Below the pieces are notes generated by a model. That model had not been told where the DNA came from, did not search any database, and saw only the letters and a program-made list of their open reading frames with translations. DNA of 52,313 bases from Pseudomonadota bacterium (GTDB lineage: Bacteria; Pseudomonadota; Gammaproteobacteria; Burkholderiales; Burkholderiaceae_C). Shown piece after piece: positions 17,970 through 27,900 of this stretch; position 1 is the stretch's first letter, and every line of letters starts with the position of its first letter. The stretch lies in NCBI GenBank assembly GCA_021847345.1, contig JAJZTW010000024.1:1-52313 (forward strand). The letters run 5' to 3'. Made by a program: the position numbers and the translations under genes.

Positions 17970-19235
17970 TCATGCTCGCGCTCCATCGTGCGGCCCCGCG
18001 CCTGCCGGGCGATTCACGACAGGTCCCCAGAAGCCCATCATCAGATAGACCGAAACGATCACCGGTGAATACACGCCGTTGCTGGCGAAAAATGCCATGA
18101 ACATCAAAGCAAGGCCCAGTGCGACGGGCAACCGCGACAGATAGGCGAAGCGCGCGTACAGAACCACCAGAAAGATCCCCGCGACCAGCCCGTCCTCGAA
18201 GCAGATCTTGGGCAGCCCGGCGAAATCGGCCATCACCGCTGCATGGCGCAGGGCATCGGCACTTCCGGGTCCCTGCCCGAACATCAAGCCCTTCCATCCG
18301 CTCCCAAAAAGATGAAGGATATACAGTGCGGGCGCCACGAAGCGTATATACGCACTGCTGTTGACCTGCGAAAACTCGGCCACGCGGTCGGCATAGACCT
18401 GCGGAAAGGCCGCAAGCCCGGCAGCCAGCAGCGTCAGGAAGGTCAGCAGCAAGATGACGCCGGCTCCGTGGCCGACCTGGCGCATCCGGCGCATGCGACG
18501 CAAAAGACCGATGGAGCCGGCTCCCAGCACCAGGATCCCCGTACCCGCGAAACTCGCCAGCAGCCCCAGCACGAACAGCACCCTGCGAATGACGTGACCC
18601 GGGCGCAAGCCCACGCTCAACAAGCCGAGAGCCATGAACTGCGACAGGAAGGAGGGCTCGTAGAACCAGAAGCCGTTGGCGCGAAAAATACCATTCAGAT
18701 GAGGCGCAGGGTTCGTCGTGTTATACCCCAGGACTCGCAGTACAGGTGGAAGAAAATCCAGGAAGCTCGTGAAGTGCGAACCTTCGCCCAACTGCACGAG
18801 CGCGAGCACGGCACTGACCAGAAGCGCCCACTCGAAGGCCTCCGAAAAGCTCGAATCATGCTGTCGTCTTTCACGCAGGGAAGCCCCTGCCGCAAAGACC
18901 AGCGGCACGTTCAGCGCCGCGAAATAGACGATGGAAAGCATGGAATCGCGTTGCCAGCCCTCCGAATTCAGCGCATACGACGCCAGCATGAAAAAAAGCA
19001 GGCCGCACAACGCCATCAACGCGACAGGGTCCGCGTGCACCCGGCCCCGAATGACAAGCCACGCGGAAAGCAGCGCGGGCAGCAAGACAACCACGCTGAT
19101 GAAAGGGTTCACAGAGCGAACCAGCGAAAGCAGGAAAAACATGATGAGCAGCGCCAGCTTTCCTGCAACCACCCGGTTGAGGCCGCCCAAAGGGGCGCGC
19201 CGTGGCGTCGGCCGGTCCGGGTCGAGCGCGCTCAT
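17970..19235 (-). CDS. Wzy-like O-antigen polymerase / ligase-family membrane protein
   Basis: A 421-residue polytopic membrane protein with roughly 10-12 hydrophobic segments (LALLIMFFLLSLVRS, ISVVVLLPALLSAWLVI, VALGLALMFMAFFA). A large periplasmic-type loop lies between YADRVAEFSQVNSSAYIRF and the last helices, as in Wzy/O-antigen ligase proteins. In this cluster it is the only candidate for the polymerase that joins flipped repeat units. Family assignment is by topology and context, as Wzy proteins share almost no conserved motifs. The ATG at 19235 was preferred to an upstream ATG (19262) that has no ribosome-binding sequence. The 177 bp before it hold no gene. Confidence 0.7.
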   Translation of the reverse strand: MSALDPDRPTPRRAPLGGLNRVVAGKLALLIMFFLLSLVRSVNPFISVVVLLPALLSAWLVIRGRVHADPVALMALCGLLFFMLASYALNSEGWQRDSMLSIVYFAALNVPLVFAAGASLRERRQHDSSFSEAFEWALLVSAVLALVQLGEGSHFTSFLDFLPPVLRVLGYNTTNPAPHLNGIFRANGFWFYEPSFLSQFMALGLLSVGLRPGHVIRRVLFVLGLLASFAGTGILVLGAGSIGLLRRMRRMRQVGHGAGVILLLTFLTLLAAGLAAFPQVYADRVAEFSQVNSSAYIRFVAPALYILHLFGSGWKGLMFGQGPGSADALRHAAVMADFAGLPKICFEDGLVAGIFLVVLYARFAYLSRLPVALGLALMFMAFFASNGVYSPVIVSVYLMMGFWGPVVNRPAGAGPHDGARA

Positions 19236-19412
19236 GCCTGCCTCGTGTCCCGGCCGCTGCATACAAGTGTCGGAATGTTGCACTACGACGAACGCCCTCT
19301 TGGATCCGGATTTCCAGCACAGACAAAAAGCATTTCTCGGGAAATTTCGCCCTGGCGCCTGCCCGCCTGAACGGACAGATCGTGTCAGATTCAAGTCTCC
19401 GAGTCGGCCGCG

Positions 19413-20285
19413 CTACGCGTCGCCGTCCCCGGCGCGCCGCACTCGGCCGGCACGCTGCTCGAAGCTGTCATGCAGGCGATCCCACACGACGCCCAGCAGG
19501 CCCACGAACGAGCCCATGAGCAGCGCCAGCAGCACGCTCACCAGCAACAGGCTGGCACGGGAAACCCCCACAGGTACCGGGACCTGCCCGGCACTCGGAC
19601 CGAATCCGCCGAGCATGATCGCCTGGCGCTGCTCTGCCAGGGCATTCAAGGCTCGTTGCTGGCGCGCGATCGCGCGCTGCAGTTGCAACATGACAAAGGT
19701 GTCGTCGGCGCCACGGTCTTCGGAGGACGGGGCGACGAGCCTCTGCAGCGCCTGCATCTGGGCCTCGGCCGCCCGCTGCTCCTCGTCAAGCCGTCGCAGT
19801 CGCTGCTGCGCCTGGTGATTGGCGAAGGCCACGATGGCCTGCGCCAGCCTCGTCTGCGCGCTGCGTGTGCGCGGCGCGGCCGCGAGCGTAGCCCGGGCGA
19901 GCAGGTCGATGCGGGTATCCGACACCGGCTCCACCCTGATCCCTTCGGAAACCGAGGCATCGATACCCTTGCCGGCGAGCCCGGTAGCCTGGCTCATCGT
20001 CCCCGCGCGCAGTGCGTCCGCGATGTAGGCGCCCGACAGCAAAGGAACCACCTTGCCGTCGTTGCTGATCCTGGCCGGCAACTGGATGACCAGCCGATAG
20101 GCGTAGATACGCGGATGCCGCCAGATCAGACCCAGGCAGACCGCCAGGGTCACCAGGAAGACGACGAGCATCGCACCCTTTCGCCGGCACAGACCCGACA
20201 GGATGTCGGAAAACTCGACGCCCTCGGCGCGTGGCGATGCCTCGCACGGAATACGGGGTGGATTCATTGCATCAGCTTCATTCAT
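19413..20285 (-). CDS. Wzz-like chain-length determinant protein (short form)
   Basis: A 290-residue protein with the Wzz/PCP topology: a cytoplasmic N-terminus, TM1 at about residues 35-58 (AMLVVFLVTLAVCLGLIW), a periplasmic portion with a long Gln/Arg/Ala-rich coiled coil (NHQAQQRLRRLDEEQRAAEA onward), and TM2 near the C-terminus (LLLVSVLLALLMGSFVGLLG) preceded by PVPVGVSRA, recalling the Pro-rich segment of Wzz. It lacks the BY-kinase domain of Wzc-type proteins. It probably sets polymer length together with the Wzy-like protein. ATG codons at 20285 and 20267 are both possible; neither has a strong ribosome-binding sequence. Confidence 0.7.
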   Translation of the reverse strand: MNEADAMNPPRIPCEASPRAEGVEFSDILSGLCRRKGAMLVVFLVTLAVCLGLIWRHPRIYAYRLVIQLPARISNDGKVVPLLSGAYIADALRAGTMSQATGLAGKGIDASVSEGIRVEPVSDTRIDLLARATLAAAPRTRSAQTRLAQAIVAFANHQAQQRLRRLDEEQRAAEAQMQALQRLVAPSSEDRGADDTFVMLQLQRAIARQQRALNALAEQRQAIMLGGFGPSAGQVPVPVGVSRASLLLVSVLLALLMGSFVGLLGVVWDRLHDSFEQRAGRVRRAGDGDA

Positions 20286-20426
20286 TTCGGTACCACGACT
20301 TGCCCAGCGGCAGCTGCCAGCGCCGTCTGCTGGCGACAACAGGCGCAGGGCTTGCAGACGGATCCTGGAGCGTCCGGGGCTTGGCCGGCCCGGATGCCAC
20401 GGGATCGGGCGCGGCCCCGCAGGGCA

Positions 20427-21833
20427 TCAATACGCGTTCGGATTCACAAGGCCGCGAAAAACCGTGAGCAGGATGATTTTCAGGTCCAGTGCGACCGACC
20501 ATTGCTGGATATACAGGACATCGTATTCGACACGCCGGCGCATTTTCTCGGGCGTATCGGTCTCCCCGCGATAACCGGCGATCTGGGCGTAACCCGTGAT
20601 TCCTGGCTTGACCATGTGGCGCGTCGCATAGCTCGGAACCTTGTCGATGTACAGGTGATGATGCTCCACCGCATGCGGGCGAGGCCCAACCAGGGACATT
20701 CGTCCCTGCAGAACATTGAGCAGCTGCGGCAACTCGTCCAGACTCGTGCGGCGCAGAAAGCGCCCCAGCGGAGTGATGCGTGGATCGCCTCGCGTGGCTT
20801 GCGCCAGTTGCCCCGGAGTGTCCTCCCGGTGCAGGTACATGCTGCGGAACTTGTAGATCACGAACTCCCTGCCGGACCAGCCGATGCGCCGCTGCCTGAA
20901 CAACACGGGGCCGGGAGAGCTGAGCCTGATGCCCAGCGCGATCAGCAGCATCACGGGCGACGCCAGCAGCAGGAATACGCTGCCGAGCACCAGGTCCTCG
21001 AGGCGCTTGACCATGCGATTGACCCCCTGCATCGGCGAGACCGACAGGTCCATCATCGTGACGCCGCCGATCTCGGTCACCGCATGATTGAGAAGTTCGT
21101 AATCGTAGAGGTCCGGCACATAGCGCAGATTGGCGGTGCTATGCGCCAGGGCCTTGAACGTGGCCCGCAGGCAGGCTTCGTCACGCAGCGGAACGGCCAC
21201 CCAAACCTCGTCGACCGGCATCTCCTCGGCGTATTCGCGCAGTTGGGACAGCGTGCCCACCCGCTGCAGGCCCTGCGCATCGGGCGTCTGATGCGCACCG
21301 AACCACGCCACCACGCGAAAGCCCAGGCCGCTGCGAGATCCGGCGAGGTCGCGCAGGCGCGCGGCGGCCTCGCCATCGCCGACCAGGCACACGGTGCGAA
21401 CGTTGTAGCCCCTGCGGCGCAGCCAGCGCAAGCCCAGGCGCAGCCCGACATGGGCAGCCGGCAGTATCGCCGCTGCGAGAGCGAACCACGTTCCGATCCA
21501 CAAGCGCGAGTAGCTGGCTCCGGTCTTGAGCGCGAACATCAGTCCCGTGAACAGCAGGAAGGTCGCGCCCCACCCGACCCACAGCAACCCGACCTCGTGC
21601 CCGATACTGCCGGCGCGCCAGGACCGGTACAACCCCAGTTCCGCAAACAGGAAATTGGCGATCAGCAGCGCGATGACAACGGCCGTGCCCTGCGCGGAGT
21701 CCAGCGCCGGGGCGCCGAAGCGCAGCCACGCCGCCACGTAGGCGCATGCGCCGACCAGCAAGGCGTCCGCGAGTCGCTGCAGGAACGCGACTTCGCTGGA
21801 AAACTCCTTGAGACGGCCACGTTGGAGGGGCAT
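20427..21833 (-). CDS. Undecaprenyl-phosphate glucose phosphotransferase (WcaJ type)
   Basis: A 468-residue initiating transferase. Four N-terminal hydrophobic segments are followed by a Rossmann-like CoA-binding-3 domain ([20 protein letters not shown]). A membrane helix ([20 protein letters not shown]) then leads to the catalytic bacterial sugar-transferase domain with [50 protein letters not shown] and [20 protein letters not shown]. It transfers a hexose-1-phosphate, most likely glucose-1-phosphate, to undecaprenyl phosphate and starts repeat-unit assembly. It is the first gene of the leftward cluster, so the operon promoter should lie in 21834-22070, where I see no clear hexamers. The start was set at MPLQRGR. 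Confidence 0.88.
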   Translation of the reverse strand: MPLQRGRLKEFSSEVAFLQRLADALLVGACAYVAAWLRFGAPALDSAQGTAVVIALLIANFLFAELGLYRSWRAGSIGHEVGLLWVGWGATFLLFTGLMFALKTGASYSRLWIGTWFALAAAILPAAHVGLRLGLRWLRRRGYNVRTVCLVGDGEAAARLRDLAGSRSGLGFRVVAWFGAHQTPDAQGLQRVGTLSQLREYAEEMPVDEVWVAVPLRDEACLRATFKALAHSTANLRYVPDLYDYELLNHAVTEIGGVTMMDLSVSPMQGVNRMVKRLEDLVLGSVFLLLASPVMLLIALGIRLSSPGPVLFRQRRIGWSGREFVIYKFRSMYLHREDTPGQLAQATRGDPRITPLGRFLRRTSLDELPQLLNVLQGRMSLVGPRPHAVEHHHLYIDKVPSYATRHMVKPGITGYAQIAGYRGETDTPEKMRRRVEYDVLYIQQWSVALDLKIILLTVFRGLVNPNAY

Positions 21834-22070
21834 CGGTGTGGGTAAGCCCGCGCCCGGACGACGCGGACATGCCTTGGAAAGGACAGGTGCGGGTAGACCG
21901 CAAGCATACCCTGTCCCTCCGCGAAAACCCCACCCTTGCAAGCATTCATCTTGCGTGGAACCAGGTTTAGCTGACTGTTGAAGGCCAGCATGAGACCGCA
22001 GATCCGCGCGAGCACGCGGAGCGCGTCGAGGCGCGGCCGTCCGGGATCTCGATGGCCTGTTAACGCCCGA

Positions 22071-23003
22071 TCAATTCGGGCCCTGGGCACCCGGCTGGGG
22101 GTGGCTCTGCGCCGGAGCCGTTACGCTGAACAAAAGATCGGGCGCCCGCCACGGCAACGGCCTCCTGCCCAGGCTCAGCGAGCCAGTGCTGCCCAGCAGG
22201 CACACCCCTCGCTGCAGGAACACCGCCTGCGGCGCCGCCTGGTGGCGCAGCCAGGTGCCGTTGCGGCTCATGTCGGCCAGCATGTAGTTGCCGTTGCGCC
22301 AGACGATCACCGCGTGCTGGCGGGAAATGGCCGGGCTGTCCACGACGAGATCGGACCTGGCATCGCGCCCGATGCGGATCGGGCGCTCGGGCGTGAAACT
22401 CAGGTGGATGCGCCCGTCCGGGCTGCGCAGGTTCACCCACAGCGGCGCCGCAGGCCTGGGCATCGACTCGGCATCGCACATGTAGGACCAGGCGGTGCCG
22501 ACGTGGGCGAAGCCGGCAGCCGGCGGAGTGCGGCGCGCGCGTGCCGCCAGCTCCGGCGGCAGTGCCGCCAGCACGCCATGGTCCATGAGGATTTCGCCGC
22601 CATGCGCGGCCGCCGCCAGGGTGGACGCCCTCAGCAGGGTCTCGCCCTCGAAACTCGGTGGACGGCACAGCACCGCCCCGCTGCTCAGGCCCATGTCCAT
22701 CGGCAGGTCGAAATCCGGCCCCACGTCGAGGCACCAGGCGCGCAATTCCGAGCGCAGCAGGCAGGCGGTTCGCAACGCCTGCTCGGCTTGTTCGAACAAC
22801 ACCAGCAGCGACGTGCTGTCGCTGCGAGCGACCAGCCCGGAGCCGGCGACGGCGCGGTGCGCCAGACGGTTGACGGTATGTTCGAGAAACTGGCGCGCGC
22901 GCAGCTCCCCCAGGCTGATGAACAGTTCGTGGGTGCTGCCCAGCACGGCCTGCAAGGCCACGAGGCGATCGGCGGGGCTGGGGCCGAACCAGCGACGCAA
23001 CAC
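22071..23003 (-). CDS. FHA-domain protein with degenerate class III cyclase homology domain
   Basis: A 310-residue cytoplasmic protein. Residues ~10-160 resemble the class III nucleotidyl cyclase fold: AVLGSTHELFISLG matches the ADLVGSTxLYE entry motif but has Ala where the metal-binding Asp should be, and GLSSGAVLCR and HGGEILMDHGVLAALP match later cyclase elements. Residues ~200-285 form an FHA domain (RIGRDARSDLVVDSPAISRQHA, MSRNGTWLR) with the Gly-Arg, Ser, His and Asn-Gly phosphothreonine-recognition residues. It is probably a non-catalytic sensor or adaptor. The start is GTG, with GAGGGGG upstream, 3 bp after the preceding stop, so it is coupled to the small protein and likely to the GGDEF gene. 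Confidence 0.8.
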   Translation of the reverse strand: MLRRWFGPSPADRLVALQAVLGSTHELFISLGELRARQFLEHTVNRLAHRAVAGSGLVARSDSTSLLVLFEQAEQALRTACLLRSELRAWCLDVGPDFDLPMDMGLSSGAVLCRPPSFEGETLLRASTLAAAAHGGEILMDHGVLAALPPELAARARRTPPAAGFAHVGTAWSYMCDAESMPRPAAPLWVNLRSPDGRIHLSFTPERPIRIGRDARSDLVVDSPAISRQHAVIVWRNGNYMLADMSRNGTWLRHQAAPQAVFLQRGVCLLGSTGSLSLGRRPLPWRAPDLLFSVTAPAQSHPQPGAQGPN

Positions 23004-23006
23004 GTG

Positions 23007-23483
23007 TCAGGCCCCCTCGCCCGGCAGCGGCGCGTCGAGCTCGGGGCGCAGCAGGCTGACCCAGCAGGGCTGCCCGGAGTCCTCGGGGCGATGCCCGGCT
23101 CGGCATTCGGCCAGCAGGTAACGCCTGCCCGCCATCGCGGATGCCGCCTCCTGTGCCGGCTCGGAAGCCAGCCAGACCCGAAACCGCCCGCCGGTTGCCA
23201 GGGGTTGCGAGGTCATCACGCTCAGCGCGCCGTCGTCCTGCTCGCCAACCTGCATCACCAGCAGCGGGTCGGTGTCGCCGTCGCAGGCCAGCAAGGTCAG
23301 CGCACGCGGCCGGAAATGCCCACGCGGGTCCAGCATCAGCGCCTCGATCTGGATGCGCAGGCTCGATGGGTCTCGCCCGCCGGCTCGGTGCGTCGGCACG
23401 GACCCCGTTGGCGGCGACGGCTGCCGAGGCGGCTCGGCGCCGTTGCCGACGGCAGCGCCAGAGCTCATGCGTGACTTTTCCAT
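23007..23483 (-). CDS. Conserved-looking small protein of unknown function
   Basis: 158 residues, no signal peptide or membrane segment. The first ~40 residues are Pro/Gly-rich and likely disordered. A folded part follows with beta-like stretches (LTLLACDGDTDPLLVMQVG, ALSVMTSQPLATGGRFRVWLA, RRYLLAECRAGHRPED, CWVSLLRPEL). The alternating pattern recalls PilZ-like beta-barrels, but I cannot see the RxxxR and DxSxxG c-di-GMP motifs, so I do not assign it. It sits between the FHA protein and the PAS-GGDEF gene on the same strand and is likely co-expressed with them. GGAG lies before the ATG; a second ATG five codons later is possible. Confidence 0.6.
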   Translation of the reverse strand: MEKSRMSSGAAVGNGAEPPRQPSPPTGSVPTHRAGGRDPSSLRIQIEALMLDPRGHFRPRALTLLACDGDTDPLLVMQVGEQDDGALSVMTSQPLATGGRFRVWLASEPAQEAASAMAGRRYLLAECRAGHRPEDSGQPCWVSLLRPELDAPLPGEGA

Positions 23484-23550
23484 GTCCCTGCTCCGTGCTC
23501 CGGCGCTGCTCGCCGGGCGCTCGCGCAGCGTCGCGCTCCGACCTTCGTGC

Positions 23551-24822
23551 TCACGGGCAGACCCGGTTGCGGCCCGAGCGCTTGGCCTCGTACAGCGCCC
23601 GATCGGCCCGCTCGAGCAGGTCGGAGCTGCGCCGGTCGTCGATGCTCGCGTGAGCGCATCCTATGCTGACCGTCAACCGTACGCCAGTGCGCTCGTGCAC
23701 GTAGTAGGGGCGGTCCTGTACGGCCAGGCGGATTCGCTCGGCGAGTTGCCGCGCGCCGTCGGCATCGGCCCCCTGCAGGACCAGGAGGAATTCCTCGCCG
23801 CCCAGGCGACCGAACTGATCGTCACCGCGGCGCGATTCGTGCACGGTGGAGACGAACTGGCGCAAGACCTGATCGCCGCCGGCGTGGCCGAAGGTGTCGT
23901 TGATCTGCTTGAAATGGTCCAGGTCCAGCAACAGCACCGACAGCGAGGCCTGCGAGCGACGGTCGCGCCGGCGCTCGAGTTCCTCGTCGAGCATCTCCAG
24001 GATGCGTCGCCGCCCGAGCAGCCCGGTGAGATGGTCGCGGGTCGCCAGGCGCTCGAGTTCGCGCTCCATCGCCTTGCGCTCGGTGATGTCGCGCCAGATG
24101 CCTTCGACTCCGGCATACTGGCCGCGCTCGTCGCGCAAGGCCTGGGTGCTGATCGAAATGTCGATGATCACCCCGTCCTTGCGGCGCATGCGCCCGGGGA
24201 AGTCGCGCACGAATCCATGTTCGCGAATCGCCGCCACCAGCGCGTCGCGCTCGGCGGGATCGGGGTAGAAGGCCGCGGCCGGAAGACCGACGATTTCCTC
24301 GGCGCTGTAGCCGAGCACGTTTTTCACCGCGGGGCAGACGTAGCGAGTGATGCCCTGCGCATCGGTGCGGTAGAACACGTCCTGCATCGTGTCCATGATG
24401 CGCCGGAAGTCTTCGTCGGTGCGCCGCAGGCGCTGCTCCATGGCCGCTCGCTCGGTCATGTCCAGGCAGGTGGCCAGCACGCCGGCCTCGCCGTCGCAGT
24501 CGATCGGCGCGCTGGTGATCACCAGCGTGAGTTCGCCTCCGCGGCAGTCGAACACCCGCATGCCGGTGGGCGGGTTGCCGCCCTCGCCCGACTGCGCACG
24601 CTGGATGCGCGCCAGGATTCGATGCGCGTCCAGCGGATGCAGGAAATCCTGCACGCTGCGGCCCAGCAGTTCCTGCGCGCCGTTCGCGCGCAGCAGGCTC
24701 ACCGCCGCTGCGTTGACATAGCGCAGGCGCTCCCGGACCACGAGCAGGACCGGTGCCGCCAGGGCATCGATCCAGGCCGCCTGGGGGCTCAAGGCGACTG
24801 GCGTGGGCGTGGGTCGGGGCAT
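23551..24822 (-). CDS. PAS-PAS-GGDEF diguanylate cyclase
   Basis: A 423-residue soluble protein. PAS domain 1 spans about residues 15-125 (APVLLVVRERLRYVNAAAV), PAS domain 2 about 130-250 (RRIMDTMQDVFYRTDAQG, ending GIWRDITERKAMERELERLA), and GGDEF about 255-423 (DHLTGLLGRRRILEMLDEE, LDLDHFKQINDTFGHAGGD, FGRLGGEEFLLVLQGADA). The active-site GGEEF is intact, so c-di-GMP synthesis is expected. No inhibitory-site RxxD is evident directly before GGEEF (the sequence there is DQFGRLGGEEF). The PAS domains probably sense a ligand or redox state. Start at MPRPTPTP; longer frames upstream cross the divergent promoter region. Likely first gene of a GGDEF-small protein-FHA operon. Confidence 0.88.
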   Translation of the reverse strand: MPRPTPTPVALSPQAAWIDALAAPVLLVVRERLRYVNAAAVSLLRANGAQELLGRSVQDFLHPLDAHRILARIQRAQSGEGGNPPTGMRVFDCRGGELTLVITSAPIDCDGEAGVLATCLDMTERAAMEQRLRRTDEDFRRIMDTMQDVFYRTDAQGITRYVCPAVKNVLGYSAEEIVGLPAAAFYPDPAERDALVAAIREHGFVRDFPGRMRRKDGVIIDISISTQALRDERGQYAGVEGIWRDITERKAMERELERLATRDHLTGLLGRRRILEMLDEELERRRDRRSQASLSVLLLDLDHFKQINDTFGHAGGDQVLRQFVSTVHESRRGDDQFGRLGGEEFLLVLQGADADGARQLAERIRLAVQDRPYYVHERTGVRLTVSIGCAHASIDDRRSSDLLERADRALYEAKRSGRNRVCP

Positions 24823-24838
24823 TCGCTGTGTCGGGTGT

Positions 24839-24933
24839 GGGAAAACGCTTTCCCCAGTGTAAACAAGCGGTGAACGTGCACCTGTGAACGAATTCACGAA
24901 CTTGCGTGGAATCGTGCATCGATGATTCGAATC
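24839..24933. promoter_or_regulatory. Cluster of inverted repeats between two divergent c-di-GMP genes
   Basis: Three perfect inverted repeats lie in the 152-bp divergent intergenic region: GGGAAA-ACGC-TTTCCC (24839-24854), GTGAA-CGAA-TTCAC (24884-24897) and GATTCGAATC (24924-24933). They are plausible operators shared by the PAS-GGDEF and GGDEF-EAL genes. No regulator gene is adjacent, and no clear -35/-10 pair was found. Confidence 0.4.
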
Positions 24934-24974
24934 GGGGACCGACCGGCGTATCGCGTAGATTACGCTTCGTGCCG

Positions 24975-27900
24975 ATGAACACCGCCCTTTCCGCGCCCAT
25001 GCTCGACGACCGCCGCGTGCGCCGCAAGAGCCTGGCGTTGTTCGCCGTCGTGCTGCTGGCATTGCTGGGAATCACGAGCTGGTTCCTGGTCGTCTCATGG
25101 CGCGAACAAATGCGCAGTCAGCGCGCCGAGCTGGCGGAGACCGCGCAGATCGTGCAGGTCGCGGTGCAGAACCATCTCAATCGCTACGCACGTGGTCTCG
25201 CCTTCCTGTCGGCGCAGATTCGCTCCCGCTCGTGGCTGGACAGTCCCGCCGACGGCCTGTCGCCGGCCCTGGCCGATTTTTGCCGAACCGAGCCCAATGT
25301 GTCGCGCCTGCTGGTGCTCGACTGGCAGGGCAGCGTGCTCGCCGCCGTCGACTGCGCGGGTTCCGCGCCCTCCGGCAGGCCCCTGGGGATCGACCTGCGC
25401 CAGGTGAGCGCCGTCGCGCGAGCCCATCCCGGCTCGCTGCAGCTCGGGCACGTGGTGAGCCCATCGCCCGGCGGGCCCCTGCTGTTGCCGATGGCCCTGG
25501 CCACCGCTCCCGCGGCGGGCCACCGGGGCTTCCTGGTCGCCGGCGAACTCGACCAGCAAAAGGAGAATCTGCTCTACCGCTCGCTGCTGGAGCACGGCAA
25601 TGACCCGCGCCTGATGTTCGGCGTGATCGACAGCGGCGGCTACCTGCTCGGGCGCTGGCCGATGCCCCGCACCGCGCACCTGGGCGAATTCTTCTCCCAT
25701 CCGCGCGCGGGCCTGGTGGTAAGCGCCTTGCGCGCCCAGCCGCGCCGCACCCGGCTTTTTGCCGAGGGCCCGGCCGATGCCGACCCCGGCGGAAGCCCGT
25801 ACATCGGTGCCTTGCATGCGCTGAGCGGCTACCCGCTGACGGCCTTCGTCGTCACCCCGCGCGACGCAGTGGCAGCCGCCTGGTGGCGCCGCGTTCGCCT
25901 GCCTCTCGGCGGGGCACTGGGCCTGGCCGTGGTGCTGGTCGTGCTGCTGCTTCGCGACCTGTCGCTGCAGCGCGAGTGGCTGGCGAAGGTGCGCGCACTG
26001 CTGCAGCGCAGCGAGGACGCGCGCGAGACCCAGCGCAAGGACTCCGACCTGTTCGCGCAGATCCTGGACAACCTTCCCGGTGGCCTGATCGTGTTCAACC
26101 CGGCCGGAGTGGTCCAGTACTGCAGCCAGGGCTTCGCCCGCATGACCGCGATGCAGGCGTCACCCCGCGAGCTCATCGGCAAGCCATGGCGCGACGTATG
26201 GGCGCTGATCGCGCCGGTGCACGCCGGCGGAGGCGATGCGCTCAAGCAGGTGAAGATCCTGTTCCAGGAGCACCAGCCGGCGGTGGACGAAGTCTGGTTG
26301 ACGGATGGCCGGATCTTCCTGCGGCATTACACCCCGCTGCTCGATTCCACGCGCCAATCGGCAGGCGCGTTGTGGACCATCCAGGACGTCACCGATCGCA
26401 AGCTGCAGGAACAGCAGATCCGCGAACTCGCCGAACGCGACTCGCTGACCGGCCTGAGCAACCGCGGCGCCTTCGAATCCCTGCTGGCCGAGACCCTCGA
26501 GCATCGCGATGACATCGCGCTGGGCATCGCGGACCTGGACGATTTCAAGACCATCAACGACCGCTTCGGCCATGCCGCCGGCGATGCGCTGCTGGTCGAG
26601 GTGGCGGCGCGCCTGCGCGGTGTGCTGCGCCTGTCGCAGCAGTCGCGCCAGGGGCGCGGAGCCGACGTGCTGGCGCGAATCGGCGGAGACGAGTTCGCGC
26701 TGCTGTTGCCGGTGGGCAAGGATCCGCGGCGCGCGCAGCGCATCGCCGAGCGCGTCATGGGCGCGCTGCGCGCACCCATCGAGATCGAGGGACAGGTGCT
26801 GTCGGCGCGCATGTCGCTGGGCCTGGCCTTGCGCACCCAGGGCGAGGATGCGCAGACCCTGATGCGCCAGGCCGACATCGCGCTGTACGCGGCGAAGGCC
26901 CGCGGGCGCAACCAGGCCTGCCTGTTCGACCAGACCATGCAGGCGGAAGTGGAGGCGCGCCAGGGCTGGCTGACCGCGCTGGAGAACGCGCTGCAGCACG
27001 ATCGCCTGCAACTGCACGTGCAGCCCATTCTCAGCGTGCCGCGCCAGCGTTTGGGCAGCGCCTCCATCCACCAGGTCGAAGGCCTGCTGCGCCTGCAGGG
27101 CGCCGACGGGCGACTGCACAACGCCGGCGCCTTCGAGCATGTGCTCGACGAGCCACGGCTCGCGGCTCCGATCGGCCGCTGGGTGCTCGAACAGGCCGCG
27201 CAATGGATCGAGCGCTGGCGCCTGGCCGGACTGGAACTGGGCATGAGCGTGAACATCAGCCCGCGCCATTTCCTCGGGGGACAGTTCCTCGACGACGTGC
27301 GCGAGCTGCTCGGGCGCCACCCGCGCATGCGCCCGTCGAGCCTGACCCTGGAACTCACCGAGCACGGCGCGCTGCTCGACGGCGACGCCACGCGCAGGCG
27401 CATCGAGGAGTGCCATGAACTCGGGGTCCAGGTCAGCCTGGACGACTTCGGCACCGGCAGCGCCTCGCTGACCCACCTGCAGGCCCTGGCCGTGTCGACC
27501 CTGAAGATCGAGCGCCGCTTCGTCAAGGACCTGCTGCACGACGCGCGCGACCTCAGCATCGCCTACGGCATCCTGCGCACGGCGCAGCTCATGGGAGTGC
27601 GCGTGGTCGCCGAAGGCGTCGAGACTCCCGAGGTGGCTCGCGTGCTGGTGGCCATGGGCTGCAAGCACCTGCAGGGCTATGCCGTCGCCCGCCCGATGCC
27701 CGCCGCCGACCTGCAGGACTGGATCGCCGAATGGCCGCGGCGCCTGAGCTGGAGCGTCGACCTCGGCAAGGGCAGCGCGCTGGGCCCCGACGGCGTCGAG
27801 GCCATCGTGTCGATGGGCACCATGCTGCGCCAGCTGCTGCAGGGCGCGCTGGACGCCGAGACCGAGACGGCGCTGCGCCAGCCCGACGCGCACATGAGGT

